Shown here in pieces: positions 11,380-22,170 of a DNA stretch of 64,000 bases. Position numbers and translations under genes: made by a program. Source of the stretch: Erythroxylum novogranatense (Eukaryota; Streptophyta; Magnoliopsida; Malpighiales; Erythroxylaceae); assembly GCA_029891385.1 (NCBI GenBank), contig CM057227.1:57413567-57477566 (forward strand). The letters run 5' to 3'. The notes beneath the pieces were generated by a model. That model had not been told where the DNA came from, ran no database searches, and worked only from the letters and a program-made list of their open reading frames with translations. The first letter of the stretch is position 1. Each line of letters starts with the position of its first letter.

Positions 11380-12819
11380 GAGGTTTCAGGCTTTTGAAGG
11401 CATTACCTGAGGGGTTGATCGATCCATACCTCAATTGTGTGACTCTAAAAGTAGGGCCTGAGTTTCCGTGCTGCGGTTATCAATGATAGGGCCAGCTTCT
11501 CATTGGGTGCATATCGCGCTTCTGGCCCATTCAAAACCTTACTGACATAATAGATCGGGAATTGTTCATTTCCGTTCGATCGAACGAGAACTGTGTTGAT
11601 CGCCCCCTCTGTAACTGCCAGATAAATGATCAACTTCTCCCCCTCAGCGGGGCTCTGCAAAATGGGCGGACTGGTCAGATATTGTTTCAGATGCTAAAAT
11701 GCTCTCTTGCACTCATCCGTACATTGGAAATGGGTCACGTCTGCCTTCCTTAAAATTTTGAAAAATGAGAGGCACTTGTCCCCCATCCTAGAGACGAATC
11801 TGCTCAGAGAAATTATCTGTCCTGTCAATATTTAAACATCTTTTAAGCATCGCGATGAGGGCATTTGAACGATAGCTTCAATCTTTTCTGGATTTGCTTC
11901 AATCCCCCGTTGAGTAATCATGAATCCCAAGAATTTTCCAGATGCCACACCAAAGACACATTTTTCAAGGTTCAGCCTCATTTGGAATTTATTGAGGGTT
12001 AGGAAGACTTCTTTAAGATCTTCCACATGTTCGGCGGCCGTCTTGCTTTTGACTACCATATCATCCACATAAGCCTCAACTGTTCGACCGATCTGTTTCT
12101 TAAAAACTTCCATAGCGAGCCGTTGATAAGTAGCCCCTGCATTTTTCAAACCGAACGGCATTACCTGGTAGCAATACGTGCCCTGGTCAGTTATAAAAGC
12201 CGTCGTTTCTTCGTCTTCAAGACTCATTTGTATTTGATGATAACCAGAGAAAGCATCCAAGAAATTGAGAAGCTCATGCCCTAATGTAGAGTCTACTTCG
12301 ATTTTGGGTAGGGGAAGCTGCCCTTTGGGCATGCTTAGTTCAAATCAGTGAAATCGATGCATATTCTCCATCTTCCGTTTTTCTTCTTCACTAGTACCAC
12401 GTTCTCCAACCATTCAGGGTACTTGACTTCCTGAATGAACCCAGCATCGAGCAATTTTCCTATCTCTTTCTCGATCACCCCTGCCTCTCTTTGCTTTGCC
12501 ACCGCTTCTTTTGTCTGACTGGCTTGCAGTCTTTCTGAATACCGAGAGAATGAGATGCTACTACTCGAGAAATTTCAGGCATATCGCTCGGTACCCAAGC
12601 AAAGACCGATCTGTTCTCTATCAAACAATATGTGATCTCTTTGGCTAGCCCTTTTTCAAGTTCAAAGCCTAGATTTGTGAATTTGGATCGGTTTTTTTCA
12701 TCCAATATGATCTGCTGTGTTTCTTCGTCAGGGTTCATCCTCTCAGTTTCTTCGTCGGTTCTCACATCAAGAGAACTTGTCAAAACTACCTCCCTATCAA
12801 GGGTCCTTGTTTCTGCCAC
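11380..12819 (-). pseudogene. pol: Tat reverse transcriptase and first RNase H
   Basis: On the minus strand the RT fingers begin near 12570 (HSLGIQKDCKPVRQKKR). The core follows: LNFLDAFSGYHQIQM near 12260, YCYQVMPFGLKNAGATYQRL near 12170, and the catalytic AYVDDMVVKSK near 12070. The thumb (FLGFMITQRGIEANPEKI) is near 11900. Ordinary RNase H residues (TEGAINTVLVRSNG, YYVSKVLNGPEARY) lie near 11620-11515. Stops and frameshifts near 12335, 11830 and 11690 inactivate it. Motif order and the extra downstream RNase H place it in the Tat lineage. Confidence 0.9.
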
Positions 12820-12843
12820 GTAGCATTCTCTAGCGATTCTTTG

Positions 12844-13740
12844 CTAACCCCTGACAATACCGACTCCATGAGGTGTTGGGAATTTCATTGTTTGATAGTA
12901 GGTTGAGACAATTTCTCTGAGGGCGTTTTGGGTGGCTCTTCCAATTATTGCGTTATACGCTCCGACAAACTTTATAGCCAAGAATTCAACATTCCTCTCT
13001 ATTTGACATGGCTTTTGTCCGAATTTTATGTTCAAGAGAACTCGAGCAAATGGGTAGTATGATGCTCCTGTTACCCCTTTGATGAGTCCCTTTATTGGCA
13101 ATAATCGCTCCTCTAATATCTCCATCTGCTTAAATGCATCATAATACAATAGGTCGACCGAGCTACCTGTGTCAATCATTACCCGTTTTACCTCGCTATC
13201 ATTCATATTCAAGGTGACCACTAATGCATCATCATGAGGACAGCTAACACCTTCCAGATCAGATTCGTCAAACGAGATCACCCCATCGTTTTGCCTCTTT
13301 TTCTTTGCTGATAAGTCTTCAGCGACCTGCCTGGCGTATCTCTTTCTTCCTCTGACGGTAGACCCTCCTGCTGCACTACCACCAGAAATCATGTTTATGA
13401 CCCTAACCGGTCGGTCATCTTGCTGTCCGGTATTTCTGTAGCCTCTTACCCTGGACTGTCTTTTGGTGTCGCGTCGGTCGTCTGAATTCCTGTTCTGCCC
13501 CGCTCCATCGTTCGTATCATTTTGCTTCCAAGGCTTTCGCCAGTTATCAGATCGACCACTCCTACCTTCATTATCCCGTTCGACATTTGTACCGTACTTC
13601 AAAAATCTACTCAACCTTCCCCTTTGAATAAGGAATTCGATTTCTCGCTTTAAGTCCCAATAGTCCTCCGTGTCATGACCTACATCTCTATGGAAACGAC
13701 AATATAAAGCATAATTCCTTTTTTTGAGGGGAGTTTTCAA
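12844..13740 (-). pseudogene. Tat gag C-terminus and aspartic protease
   Basis: This 298-residue minus-strand frame starts with the Tat gag zinc-finger-like segment YCRFHRDVGHDTEDYWDLKR (residues 13-32), passes through an Arg/Asp-rich linker, and reaches the protease. The protease active site reads VMIDTGSSVDLLYYDAF (about residues 187-203), followed by the flap and a C-terminal NAIIGRATQNAL. The protease cuts the Gag-Pol polyprotein. This is the longest uninterrupted piece of the element. It ends in a stop at 12844. Confidence 0.88.
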
Positions 13741-14922
13741 CTTACTAGGTTCTCAGAGGGATTCCCCTTCTGCTCTCATGGTTACCAGTACTTCCGCATA
13801 CCGCCTGTTGAGCGGAGTGAAGGATTCTCGTCGTTGGTCCTTTCAGTCGGTTGACTTCATCCAGCTATACTGATCCTTCTATCGCTTGTGTAAATCATCT
13901 ATTTTGCCACCTGGATAGTGGTCATCTGCCCTACGTTTTTTGTTTTTCAACACTTCCTCGAGCTGGATATACTTATCCGCCCGATTTCTTATCTCTTGAA
14001 TAGACTTGGGTTGATCAAGGGCCAATGACTTCTTGAACTCTTCATCCCTCATGTTACTCATAAGGGCAGCCAATATGGACGAGCAGGTGAGGTCAGGGAC
14101 TTCAATAACTTCATTGTTAAACTAAGTGATGAACTCCCGTAAACTTTCATTCCTTCCTTGAGTCAACTGCATCACTTCCAAAGCAGTCTTCTGTGGCCGT
14201 TTACTTGTAGCAAACTAGTTGAGGAATAACAGCTTAAAATCTTCAAAATAAGTGATGCAACTTGGGGGTAAACTGTTGAACCATCGTCGGGCTCCTTCTT
14301 AAAAGGATGTGCAGAAAGCTTTACATTGAATGGCATCGGGGATGCAATGCAGGTTCATCATCGACTAAAAGTATTGAAGATAGTCGAGGGGATCGGTCTT
14401 TCCGGTATATTTTTCAGGCATTGGTATCTTAATACCGACCGCTGGAAAGCTGTCTAGGATCTTCTGAATGAAAGGAGAACTATATTGTGTTAATGACTGA
14501 TCCGAACGGGAATTCATGACCATATTGATTCGATCGTCTACGATTTTTTTGAGAATTTCAGCAGAATGGAGATCGGCTATCATACCTATCTGTTGAGCAG
14601 GGGTTCGCTGCTGTTCCGTCTGAGATTGTAAGATTTGGTGAATCAAAAGATCGATCGCTTCCTCTATTTGTCTTTGGGTTAGGGAGATTTGTTGTGGAGC
14701 AGGAGGGATTGTGTTTAGGGGGTGTTTGATGTGAGGGTGTGAATTGTTTCCGGCGTTATCCTCCAGGGCTACGCTCTGCTTTTCTTGATCTCGACTCTGG
14801 GATGGTGGTTGGTCATTCGGATGGGAAGATTGTGTTTGGTTATTTGGGTTTAATGGGGGTAGCTCGTTTGTGCTAGAGTTTTGAGTGATGGGTGGAGGAC
14901 GGATTTGGGGATCATGATGCAT
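13741..14922 (-). pseudogene. gag: Tat gag, N-terminal part, degraded
   Basis: The ATG at 14922 (minus) opens a Pro/Gln/Asn-rich N-terminus, then a helical region and the capsid-like start PMPEKYTGKTDPLDYLQ (about 14420-14370). Further pieces follow, such as DEEFKKSLALDQPKSIQEIR near 14050-13990 and a Lys/Arg-rich stretch near 13930. Stops near 14363, 14120 and 13875 split the gene. The length and Asn/Gln-rich start fit Tat-lineage gag. Confidence 0.8.
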
Positions 14923-15053
14923 TGGTGGAAGGGCGGTAGGTAATCACAAGCCCATTCATTGTAGTGCAAGTGTCGCGACAGCGGTTACATCCGGATTTGT
15001 TGCTGCCGTCTGACTTATCTGAGTGCTTCTAGACGTGGTGCCCTGACGTCCGG
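14923..15053 (-). other. Tat 5' leader
   Basis: These bases lie between the putative primer-binding site and the gag start on the minus strand. No gene is seen. Confidence 0.5.
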
Positions 15054-15070
15054 CCCCACGGTGGGCGCCA
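15054..15070 (-). promoter_or_regulatory. Putative Tat primer-binding site
   Basis: The minus strand reads TGGCGCCCACCGTGGGG, the kind of sequence that follows the 5' LTR in Tat-lineage elements. Its position, upstream of gag and next to LTR-like DNA, fits. The exact tRNA was not determined. Confidence 0.6.
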
Positions 15071-15096
15071 ACAGGTTTGGTCTGATTTTGCTGAGG

Positions 15097-15101
15097 CTGG
15101 G
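15097..15101. repeat. Target-site duplication CTGGG, left copy
   Basis: It directly precedes the TG of the chromovirus 5' LTR. The matching copy is 24337-24341. Confidence 0.95.
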
Positions 15102-15255
15102 TGTTGGGCCCCAAATTTTTTTTTCTTGGTGTTATTAAGTATGAATTAATTTGATCGTGTTATTTGTTGCATAGTTTGATTTTAGTGGAAGTGTTAATGG
15201 GAACTTAAGATTTATTTGAGTTTAGTATGGAATAAATGTTAATGGAAGAGTAGAT

Positions 15256-15265
15256 TTATATAAGG
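15256..15265 (+). promoter_or_regulatory. Likely TATA box in the chromovirus 5' LTR
   Basis: TTATATAAGG sits about 155 bases into the LTR, and the 3' LTR keeps the same string near 22325. It is the best core-promoter candidate, which would make most of the LTR R/U5. Confidence 0.55.
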
Positions 15266-15754
15266 GCAAAATGGGCAAGGTTTTTAAGTTGGCTAAGTTA
15301 AGGCTTATCAAGGAGGGCATTTTAGTACATGTGCTATTTAGGGCTTAAGAAATAGAAAGGAGATAGAAAAGAAAGAAAGGAAAATAGAAAGAAGAAAGAA
15401 GGAGAAGGGAGTTTCGGTGGAGCTTGGGAGGAAGAAGAAGAATTAGGGTTTTGCTTCCTAGAGGATTTTCGAAGGTTTTGAAGCATTCATTAGGTATGTT
15501 AAACTTTTTTATTGTTGTTGAGATGGATTGAACCTTAGTATTGCTTGAAATGGGGTAGAATCGTTTGAGTTAGGGTTTTCGGAAATTTTGGTGGAAATTC
15601 ATGAGTTGTTGTTTTGTTGATGATTTTGTGTTAGAATGAGCTTAGAAAGGAAGTATAGGACTTGATTCAAGGGTTAGATGTGTTGTAGTTGAGAAAGGAA
15701 ATGATTAAAGGTTGAAAATGTCAAAAAAATCTGGGTTCGGAGTCAACCTCCCGC

Positions 15755-15909
15755 CCGCACGTCGCGACGTGCGTAAGGTCGCACGCCGCGACGTGCATCA
15801 GGCCGTACGCTGCGACGTGTCGAACCGCATGCCACGACGTGCGTAAGGGCCCCACTCCGCAACGTGCCAGGCCGCACGTCGCGACGAGCGAGCCTCCATC
15901 GCGACGAGG
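15755..15909. repeat. GC-rich minisatellite in the chromovirus 5' LTR
   Basis: Repeats of about 20-25 bases are built on CGCACGTCGCGACGTGCG, with inverted symmetry around GTCGCGAC. The 3' LTR copy (22820-22952) is about 22 bases shorter, consistent with loss or gain of one unit since insertion. Confidence 0.88.
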
Positions 15910-17304
15910 CCAGTTTCCAGCAAAGATGTTTTTTTTTAATTTTGAGCATATCTTTTGTTACAGAAGTCCTTTTGAGGCGTTGTAAACTAGAGACATAGAT
16001 CTACAAGTTTTCTGAAGTGATAAAGTTCTGAATCAGTTTTTAAAGATATGAAATTTTGGATGAAAGTTAAGAATGGAAATATTGCTTCAGCATGAGTTAT
16101 TGAATGAGATTTTGGTTATTATTTTAGGAAATCAAGTGAGGCAAGAGGATCAAGAGGCTCAAGAGGAAACTCATTTCTAGGCAAGAACAAGCAAGGAATT
16201 CAAGGTGGGTTCATGTTTATAATAGAGTAAATAAGTTACTCATTGTTTTGTTCAAATCAAGAAAGATTTAATGCTTTAAATTGCATCATCAATGATTGCA
16301 TTACATGCTATTGTGAAATGATTATATCTTGTTATATGATTTGCATTCATGATTATTAACAAGGTTTTTAAAAAGGGGTGTTCTCCTTTCAAGAATACAT
16401 GTACATGAAATTATGTTTTACGAAATATATGACAAGCAAGTTTACAAGCAAGTGCTAGTTTGGCAAACAAGTTTACAAGAACATGAATCATGCATATTTA
16501 TGTGGGTTTGTAGTATGTCCCTCACGAACAGTCAAGTGCACATTGACTCACGAAAAGGCTTCTCCCGCCTGCCCGCAAGTGGCACAGGGTTCCTCACAAG
16601 GATTTCCTCACGAAACTACGTCTACACATAACCATTTCGATGGGAGTGTGTAGTAGGTCATGAACCAGGGGCAACCCAAACCATCATGTTATGTTATGTG
16701 TTTATGATCTGTTGTTATGTTTCATGCATCATGAATTGTTCAAGAATCAAGCATTTTTCAAGATAATGACTCATACATGCTCAATTGCTATGATTTTAAC
16801 AAGTACCACGACAATGAGTTATTTTTGAATACTTTTGCTTATTGCAATATTATGAATATGTTCCCAAGAACTTTATAGCTCACCCCCTCTATTCTCCCCC
16901 ATTCAGGTGACGAGCAAGAGACCGAGTGAGTCACGAGTTACGGCAGCACTCCATTTTGTTCGGTTTACTTATTTTCAATGTTATATTTTTGGAAATCAAG
17001 GCTTTAGTTACATTTCAAGTATTATTGGTTCAAGGGTATTTTGTACTTTTGGCTCTTGAACTCAAAGTTGTAATTTGGTTTGAGATGTTCTTAAAGCTTA
17101 GTAAAACTCATCTTTTGGAGTATGAATTATGAATTTGTTTGTTTAAATCAAATGAAAGCAGGTTTCAAGTTTGTTTTCCAGTAGGCCCATTGATCTTCCG
17201 CGGGTCTTTTCCTTAAACGTATAAATATCATGTTTCACCTCATGCATACAGTACCACGCTCTCATGTCCGATGTTGGGCTCCGGCAGTGGGATCCAACAT
17301 GTTG

Positions 17305-17316
17305 TGGTATCAGAGC
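17305..17316 (+). promoter_or_regulatory. Primer-binding site (initiator tRNA-Met type)
   Basis: TGGTATCAGAGC begins five bases after the 5' LTR end. This is the standard complement of the plant initiator methionine tRNA 3' end used by many LTR retrotransposons. Confidence 0.9.
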
Positions 17317-17466
17317 GCTTAGGTTTTGATCTAGGGCTGCATGAAGAAATAACTTGCATTGTTTTACACGTGCATTGTTTTACACGATTGGAACTGTTTT
17401 TGCACATTTTGAAACTTGTCCTACTTGAACTGAAGTTTTCAATAGTTTTCTAGCCAAGGAGTGAAC

Positions 17467-18650
17467 ATGCCACCTCGAAGGAGAACTCGGGGAGCTATGA
17501 CTCGATCTCATTCTCGTCAGGGGAGCACGGACGAATGCCATATTCCTTAGGATGCCGGGACACATTCTGTTCTGATTTCAGAGGCACCTAGTTTGCAACA
17601 AGAAGTGCCTCCACCGCCTCCTCCTATGCCTCAGGGAAATCCCATGGATCCGAGTTTTTTTGAAGCCTTTGCTCAGGCTTTTACGTATGCGATGGGTCAA
17701 AGATCTCAGGTCCCGATGCAAGCTCCAGTAGACAGGAGTGGGCAATATGACAAGCTCCGGAAGTTTGGGGCTGTGGATTTCAGTGGGACTACAAATCCAG
17801 AAGAGGCTGAAGCCTGGTTGAAGAGGACCGAGAGGGTTCTAGTTCAGATGAGATGCACAGATGAAGAGAAGCTAGATTATGCAGCCAATCTGTTGTAGAG
17901 TGATGCACTACATTGGTGGGAATCAGTGCCCCACAGTTAGGTTGTGCCACCAGTGCTGACATGGAGGGACTTTGTGGAAGTGTTCAGAAAGAAGTATCTC
18001 TCCAGAGTCTATGTGCAAGATAAGGCCAGGGAATTTCTGAATCTCATGCAGAGGGACATGAGTGTGAGCGAGTATGAGCTGAAGTTCACACAGCTTTCTC
18101 GTTATGCAGCTAACATTGTGGCAACAGAGGAAGACAAGTGCCGTAAGTTTGAAGGAGGTCTTCACTTGGGGATCAGGGAGAAAGTCATGATCCACAATTT
18201 CTGTGACTACCAGCAATTGGTGGATGCTGCTCTCCAGGCTGAAAAACTGGAGAATATCAGAAATGAAGTGAACAAGAAGAGGAAGAATAGGGAGCAGACT
18301 TTCAAGAAGGGTGCTAGTGCTCTAATGCCTGAGAGGAGCACGAGGAGCTCTTACAGACAGAGTGAAGTGGGTAGCAGTGGGGCTACCAGGGACAAGCAGT
18401 GAGGCGATCGTGGCAAGCCTCTAATGTGGGAGGCACTGGAAGAGCAGGAAAGAGTTGGTTCATCAACCCCTTATGTGACCAGTGTGGGAAACGTCACCAA
18501 GGAGAGTGCCTCAGGTTACTTGGAGTTTGTTTTAGATGCAGAGAGAAGGGACATATAGCCAAGAATTGTCCACAGGCACCGAGACAAGAAGGGTCGCAGT
18601 TTCAAGTTCCAAGGCGTGCAGAAACAGTGGGAACCGGCCGATCGAGGTAG
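17467..18650 (+). pseudogene. gag: Chromovirus gag
   Basis: The ATG at 17467 starts MPPRRRTRGA. The capsid region has KFGAVDFSGTTNPEEAEAWL near 17759-17818, LHWWESVP near 17908, and FVEVFRKKYLSRVYVQDKAR near 17971-18030. Two zinc-binding motifs follow: CDQCGKRHQGEC near 18475 and a CCHC knuckle CFRCREKGHIAKNC near 18528. Premature stops lie in frame at 17548, 17896, 17938 and 18400. The zinc knuckle is one frame off the capsid part, so a frameshift lies near 18400. Gag builds the particle and packages RNA. Confidence 0.92.
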
Positions 18651-18879
18651 CGCGCTCTGAACTGCAAGGAAGGCTATTCCTCCAGGAAGGCCAAGGGTCG
18701 AACCTTTGCAAGAGTGTTTGCCATGACTAGGAGGAAGCCGCACTGCACTGAGGTTGTCACGGTATGGCTCGCTTTTTGATTCAAAGAGATTTGTTTTGAT
18801 TGATTCGGTTCCACGACTCTTTTGTTTCGTGAGCATAACATTGCATGGTGTGAGTTCATGCCTTTGGATAGGCCTTTGA
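18651..18879 (+). pseudogene. Chromovirus protease, broken active site
   Basis: The lead-in GRTFARVFAMTRR (near 18699) is the usual protease N-terminal region. Where the family has the active-site DSG, the bases near 18801-18830 read as DS followed by a frame change. The pattern fits two single-base losses relative to the family motif, plus a stop near 18778. The protease therefore cannot be functional. The frame is restored before the RT segment at 18880. Confidence 0.75.
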
Positions 18880-20724
18880 TTGTTAGTACTCTCTGTGGAG
18901 GAATGTGGTGATCGATCGGTGTATGAAGCAGGTGAGCTTTTCCTTGATGGTGCTAGATTGGTAGTGGACTTACTACCGCTATACCTAAGAGGGTTAGATG
19001 TTATTCTGGGGATGGATACCATGGAAAAATATCTGGCCAAGCTGGATTGTGGTTGGAAAGAGGTAGAGTTTGATCTGGGCAATGGCGAGAAGGTGATCTT
19101 CAGAGGGGATAGGAAGACACCATCCCCAAGATTGATTTCAGTCATGTTAGCTGAAAGAATGATGGGCCAGGGGTGTGAAGCTTTCTTGGCACACGTTGTG
19201 GATGTCGGTGTGAACGAAGGGAAGTTAGAGGATTTCTCGATTGTGAGGGAGTTTCCAGATGTTTTCCCAGATGAATTGCCAGGTTTGCCGCCGGTGAGGG
19301 AAATCGAGTTTGTCATTGACTTGATTCCCGGAACTGCGCCAATTTCAATACCGCCGTATAGGATGACTCCAGCTGAGTTGAGGGAGCTTAAGGAACAGTT
19401 GGAGGAACTGTTAGAGAAGGGGTATGTCAGACCGAGTTCATCTCCTTGGGGAGCACCGGTTCTGTTTGTTAAGAAGAAAGATGGATCATGGCGGATGTGT
19501 ATTGACTATCGGAGACTCAACAAGGTGAAAATTAAGAACAAGTATCCTCTGCCACGAATAGATGATCTGTTTGATCAGCTGCAGGGAGCAAGGGTCTTCT
19601 CCAAGATTGATCTCAGGTCAGGCTATCATCAGCTTAGAATCAAGGAGTCTGATGTAAGCAAGAGAACATTCAGGACTCGGTATGGACATTATGAGTTTTT
19701 GGTTATGCCATTCGGCTTGACCAATGCTGCAACTGTTTTCATGGATCTTATGAATAGGGTCTTCAAGGAGTTTCTGGATCAGTTTGTCATAGTATTTATA
19801 GATGACATTCTGGTATATTCCAAGAGTGAAGAAGAGCATGAGGAGCATCTCCGGATTGTATTGCAGACTCTTAGGGAGAGAGAGCTTTATGCCAAGTTCA
19901 GCAAGTGTGAGTTTTGGCTTCATGAGGTGACTTTCCTTGGACATGTGATTTCCCAGGATGGTGTGCATGTTGATCCGAGAAAAGTTGAAGCAGTAGTGAA
20001 TTGGCATGCACCCAAGACAGTGACAGAGGTAAGGAGTTTTCTGGGTCTAGTAGGTTACTACAGGAGGTTTGTAGAAGGATTCTCCATGATAGCTGCTCCA
20101 ATGACCAAGCTATTGAGGAAGAACAAGAAGTTCATCTGGACTGATGAATGCCAGAAGAGCTTTGAGGAGCTCAAGCTCAGACTGACAAGTGCTCCAGTGC
20201 TGATTTTGCCTTTTGGTGATGAGGGCTATACAGTGTACAGTGATGCCTCGAGGAAGGGTCTAGGTTGTGTATTGATGCAAGGAGACAGGGTGATAGCTTA
20301 TGCTTCAAGGAAACTGAAGCCATATGAGTTGAATTACCCGACTAATGATTTGGAGTTGGCAGTAGTGATCTTTGCCTTGAAGATTTGGAGGCATTATCTT
20401 TATATGGTTCAGACAAGGATCTTTACTGATCACAAGAGTCTCAAGTACTTACTGAGCTAGAAGGAATTGAAGTTGAGACAGAGAAGGTGGATTGAGTTAC
20501 TCAAGGACTATGATTTGTTGATTGAGTACCATCCAGGCAAAGCGAATGTAGTGACTGATGCTTTGAGCAGGAAGTCTTCTATTGCCCATGTTCAGACAGT
20601 GTATCTTCCTTTATTAGAAGAGATGGCCAAGCTTAAGATAAGCTTGAAGCAAGAGGAACCAAATTGCCTTCTAGCTAATTTCAGAGTGAGGCCGATACTC
20701 AGGGAGAAGGTTAAGGAGTTGTAG
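18880..20724 (+). pseudogene. pol: Chromovirus reverse transcriptase and RNase H
   Basis: The segment opens with the protease C-terminal [13 protein letters not shown] near 18991. The RT follows with [19 protein letters not shown] (near 19420-19480), [15 protein letters not shown] near 19600, [15 protein letters not shown] near 19700, and the catalytic FIDD at 19795-19806 (the FIDD form in place of YVDD). RNase H shows [15 protein letters not shown] near 20238 and [12 protein letters not shown] near 20424. In-frame TAG stops lie at 20458 and 20722; the first falls in the conserved LLS-Q-KEL position. The 526 open codons before the first stop are the best preserved coding stretch in the window. 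Confidence 0.95.
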
Positions 20725-22158
20725 GCACATGATGCAGATTTGAGCAAGCTTCGAGAGGAAATTCAGAATGGTAAAGTTTCTGAAGTAGTAGTGAGAGAGG
20801 ATGGACTCATGACAGTGGGGGAAAGACTTTGTATTCCAGATAACAGGGAGGTTAAGGATGAGATTTTGGTTGAGACACACAATGCGCCTTATGCTATGCA
20901 CCCAGGTAGCACCAGGATGTACAGAGATTTGAGAGAGCATTTCTGGTGGAAGGGCATGAAGAGGGATGTAGCAGAGTATGTTAGTAAGTGTCTCGTGTGT
21001 CAGTAAGTTAAGGATGAACACCAGGCGCCTTCAGGCAAGTTAAGGCCATTGGCCATTCCTGAGTGGAAGTGGCAAAGAGTAACCATGGATTTTCTGATGG
21101 GTTTGCCCAAGACCAGTAGGAAGCATGATGCTATATGGGTTATTGTAGATCGGTTGACGAAGTCAGCCCATTTTTTGGCAATCAAGCAGACTGATTCTTT
21201 GCTTGTGCTAGCAAAGAAGTTCATTGATGAGATAGTGAGATTGCATGGGATTCCAGATTCTATAGTTTCTGACAGAGATCCTCGGTTTACTTCGAGATTC
21301 TGGGGAAGCTTGCAGGAAGCTTTAGGTACTAAGCTGCATTTTAGTACGACATTTTACCCTCAGACGGATGGTCAATCTGAGAGGACCATTCGGACACTTG
21401 AGGGAATGCTTAGGGCATGTGTGTTAGATTTCAAGGGAGCTTGGGATGAGCATTTTCCATTGGTCGAATTCGCTTATAATAATTCGTACTATTCGAGCAT
21501 TCAGATGGCTCCATATGAGGCATTGTATGGAAGAAGGTGTAGAACTCCGATATGTTGGGATGAAGAAGGGGAGAGGAAATTGGTAGGACTAGAGTTGATT
21601 CAGATGACACTGGATAAAGTCAATCTGGTTAAGCAACGACTTAAAACAGCCCAGGATAGGATGAAGAGTTACACTGATGCTCATCGAAAGGAGATGGAGT
21701 ATGAAGTTGGTGAGAAAGTGTTTCTTAAGACGTCTCCTTGGAAAGGAGTATTAAGGTTTGGTAAGAAAGGCAAGTTGAGTTCAAGGTATGTGGGTCCTTA
21801 TGAGATTCTTGAGAGGATCGGACCACTAGCTTACAGGTTGGCGTTGCCGCCAGAGTTGTCTCAGATCCATGATGTTTTTCATGTTTCCATGCTGAGGAGG
21901 TATAGATCAGATCCTTCTCATGTCATTCAGGTTATAGAAATTCAGTTGAGAGATGATTTGTGCTATGAGGAAATCCCAATAGAGATCTTGGACACAAAGG
22001 AAAAGGTCCTCAGGAATAAGACAGTTCAGCAAGTTAAAGTTCTGTGGAGGAACCATTCAGTGGAAGAAGCCACGTGGGAGCCATTGGACGCTATGAAGGA
22101 GAAGTATCCAAGTCTTTTCGATGATTCAGGTAAATTTCGAGGACGAAATTTCTTTTAA
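20725..22158 (+). pseudogene. pol: Chromovirus integrase with C-terminal chromodomain
   Basis: The HHCC finger spans about 20877-21003 (THNAPYAMHPGS, then CLVC) and ends in a TAA at 21004. The catalytic core has VTMDFLMGLP near 21082, VSDRDPRFTSRF near 21268 and QSERTIRTLEGML near 21376, giving D, D and E. The GPYEI/FHVSMLRRY module follows, then a chromodomain-like end, VLWRNHSVEEATWEP (near 22038-22083). Chromodomain integrases can direct insertion toward heterochromatin. From 21049 to 22158 the 369-codon frame is open, so only the upstream stop at 21004 inactivates this piece by itself. Confidence 0.93.
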
Positions 22159-22170
22159 GAGGAGGAGAAA
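22133..22170 (+). promoter_or_regulatory. Hairpin and polypurine tract before the 3' LTR
   Basis: AATTTCGAGGACGAAATT (22133-22150) can fold as a 7-bp stem with a 4-base loop. The purine tract AAGAGGAGGAGAAA (22157-22170) then directly abuts the LTR. The same arrangement occurs in the long-LTR element at 62770-62806. Confidence 0.8.

Larger units (their letters stand above)
15102..17299 (+). repeat. 5' LTR of the chromovirus
   Basis: It runs from TGTTGGGCCCCAAATTT to GGATCCAACA. Within it are a TATA-like TTATATAAGG near 15256, a purine-rich stretch (about 15355-15440), a GC-rich minisatellite (15755-15909), and a block near 16500-16640 shared with other LTRs in this window (GTCAAGTGCAC followed by a CTGCC and GTGGC pattern). 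Small frames within it are not genes. Confidence 0.95.

Noticed and set aside
15743..15949. Arg-rich small protein on the minus strand
   Set aside because: It is a translation of the GC-rich minisatellite in the chromovirus LTR.
17305..17316. tRNA-Met gene
   Set aside because: Only the 12-base complement of a tRNA 3' end is present, at the expected primer-binding position of an LTR element.
18516..19316. 266-codon minus-strand frame
   Set aside because: It lies opposite the chromovirus zinc knuckle, protease and RT; it is a shadow of that gene with no motif of its own.
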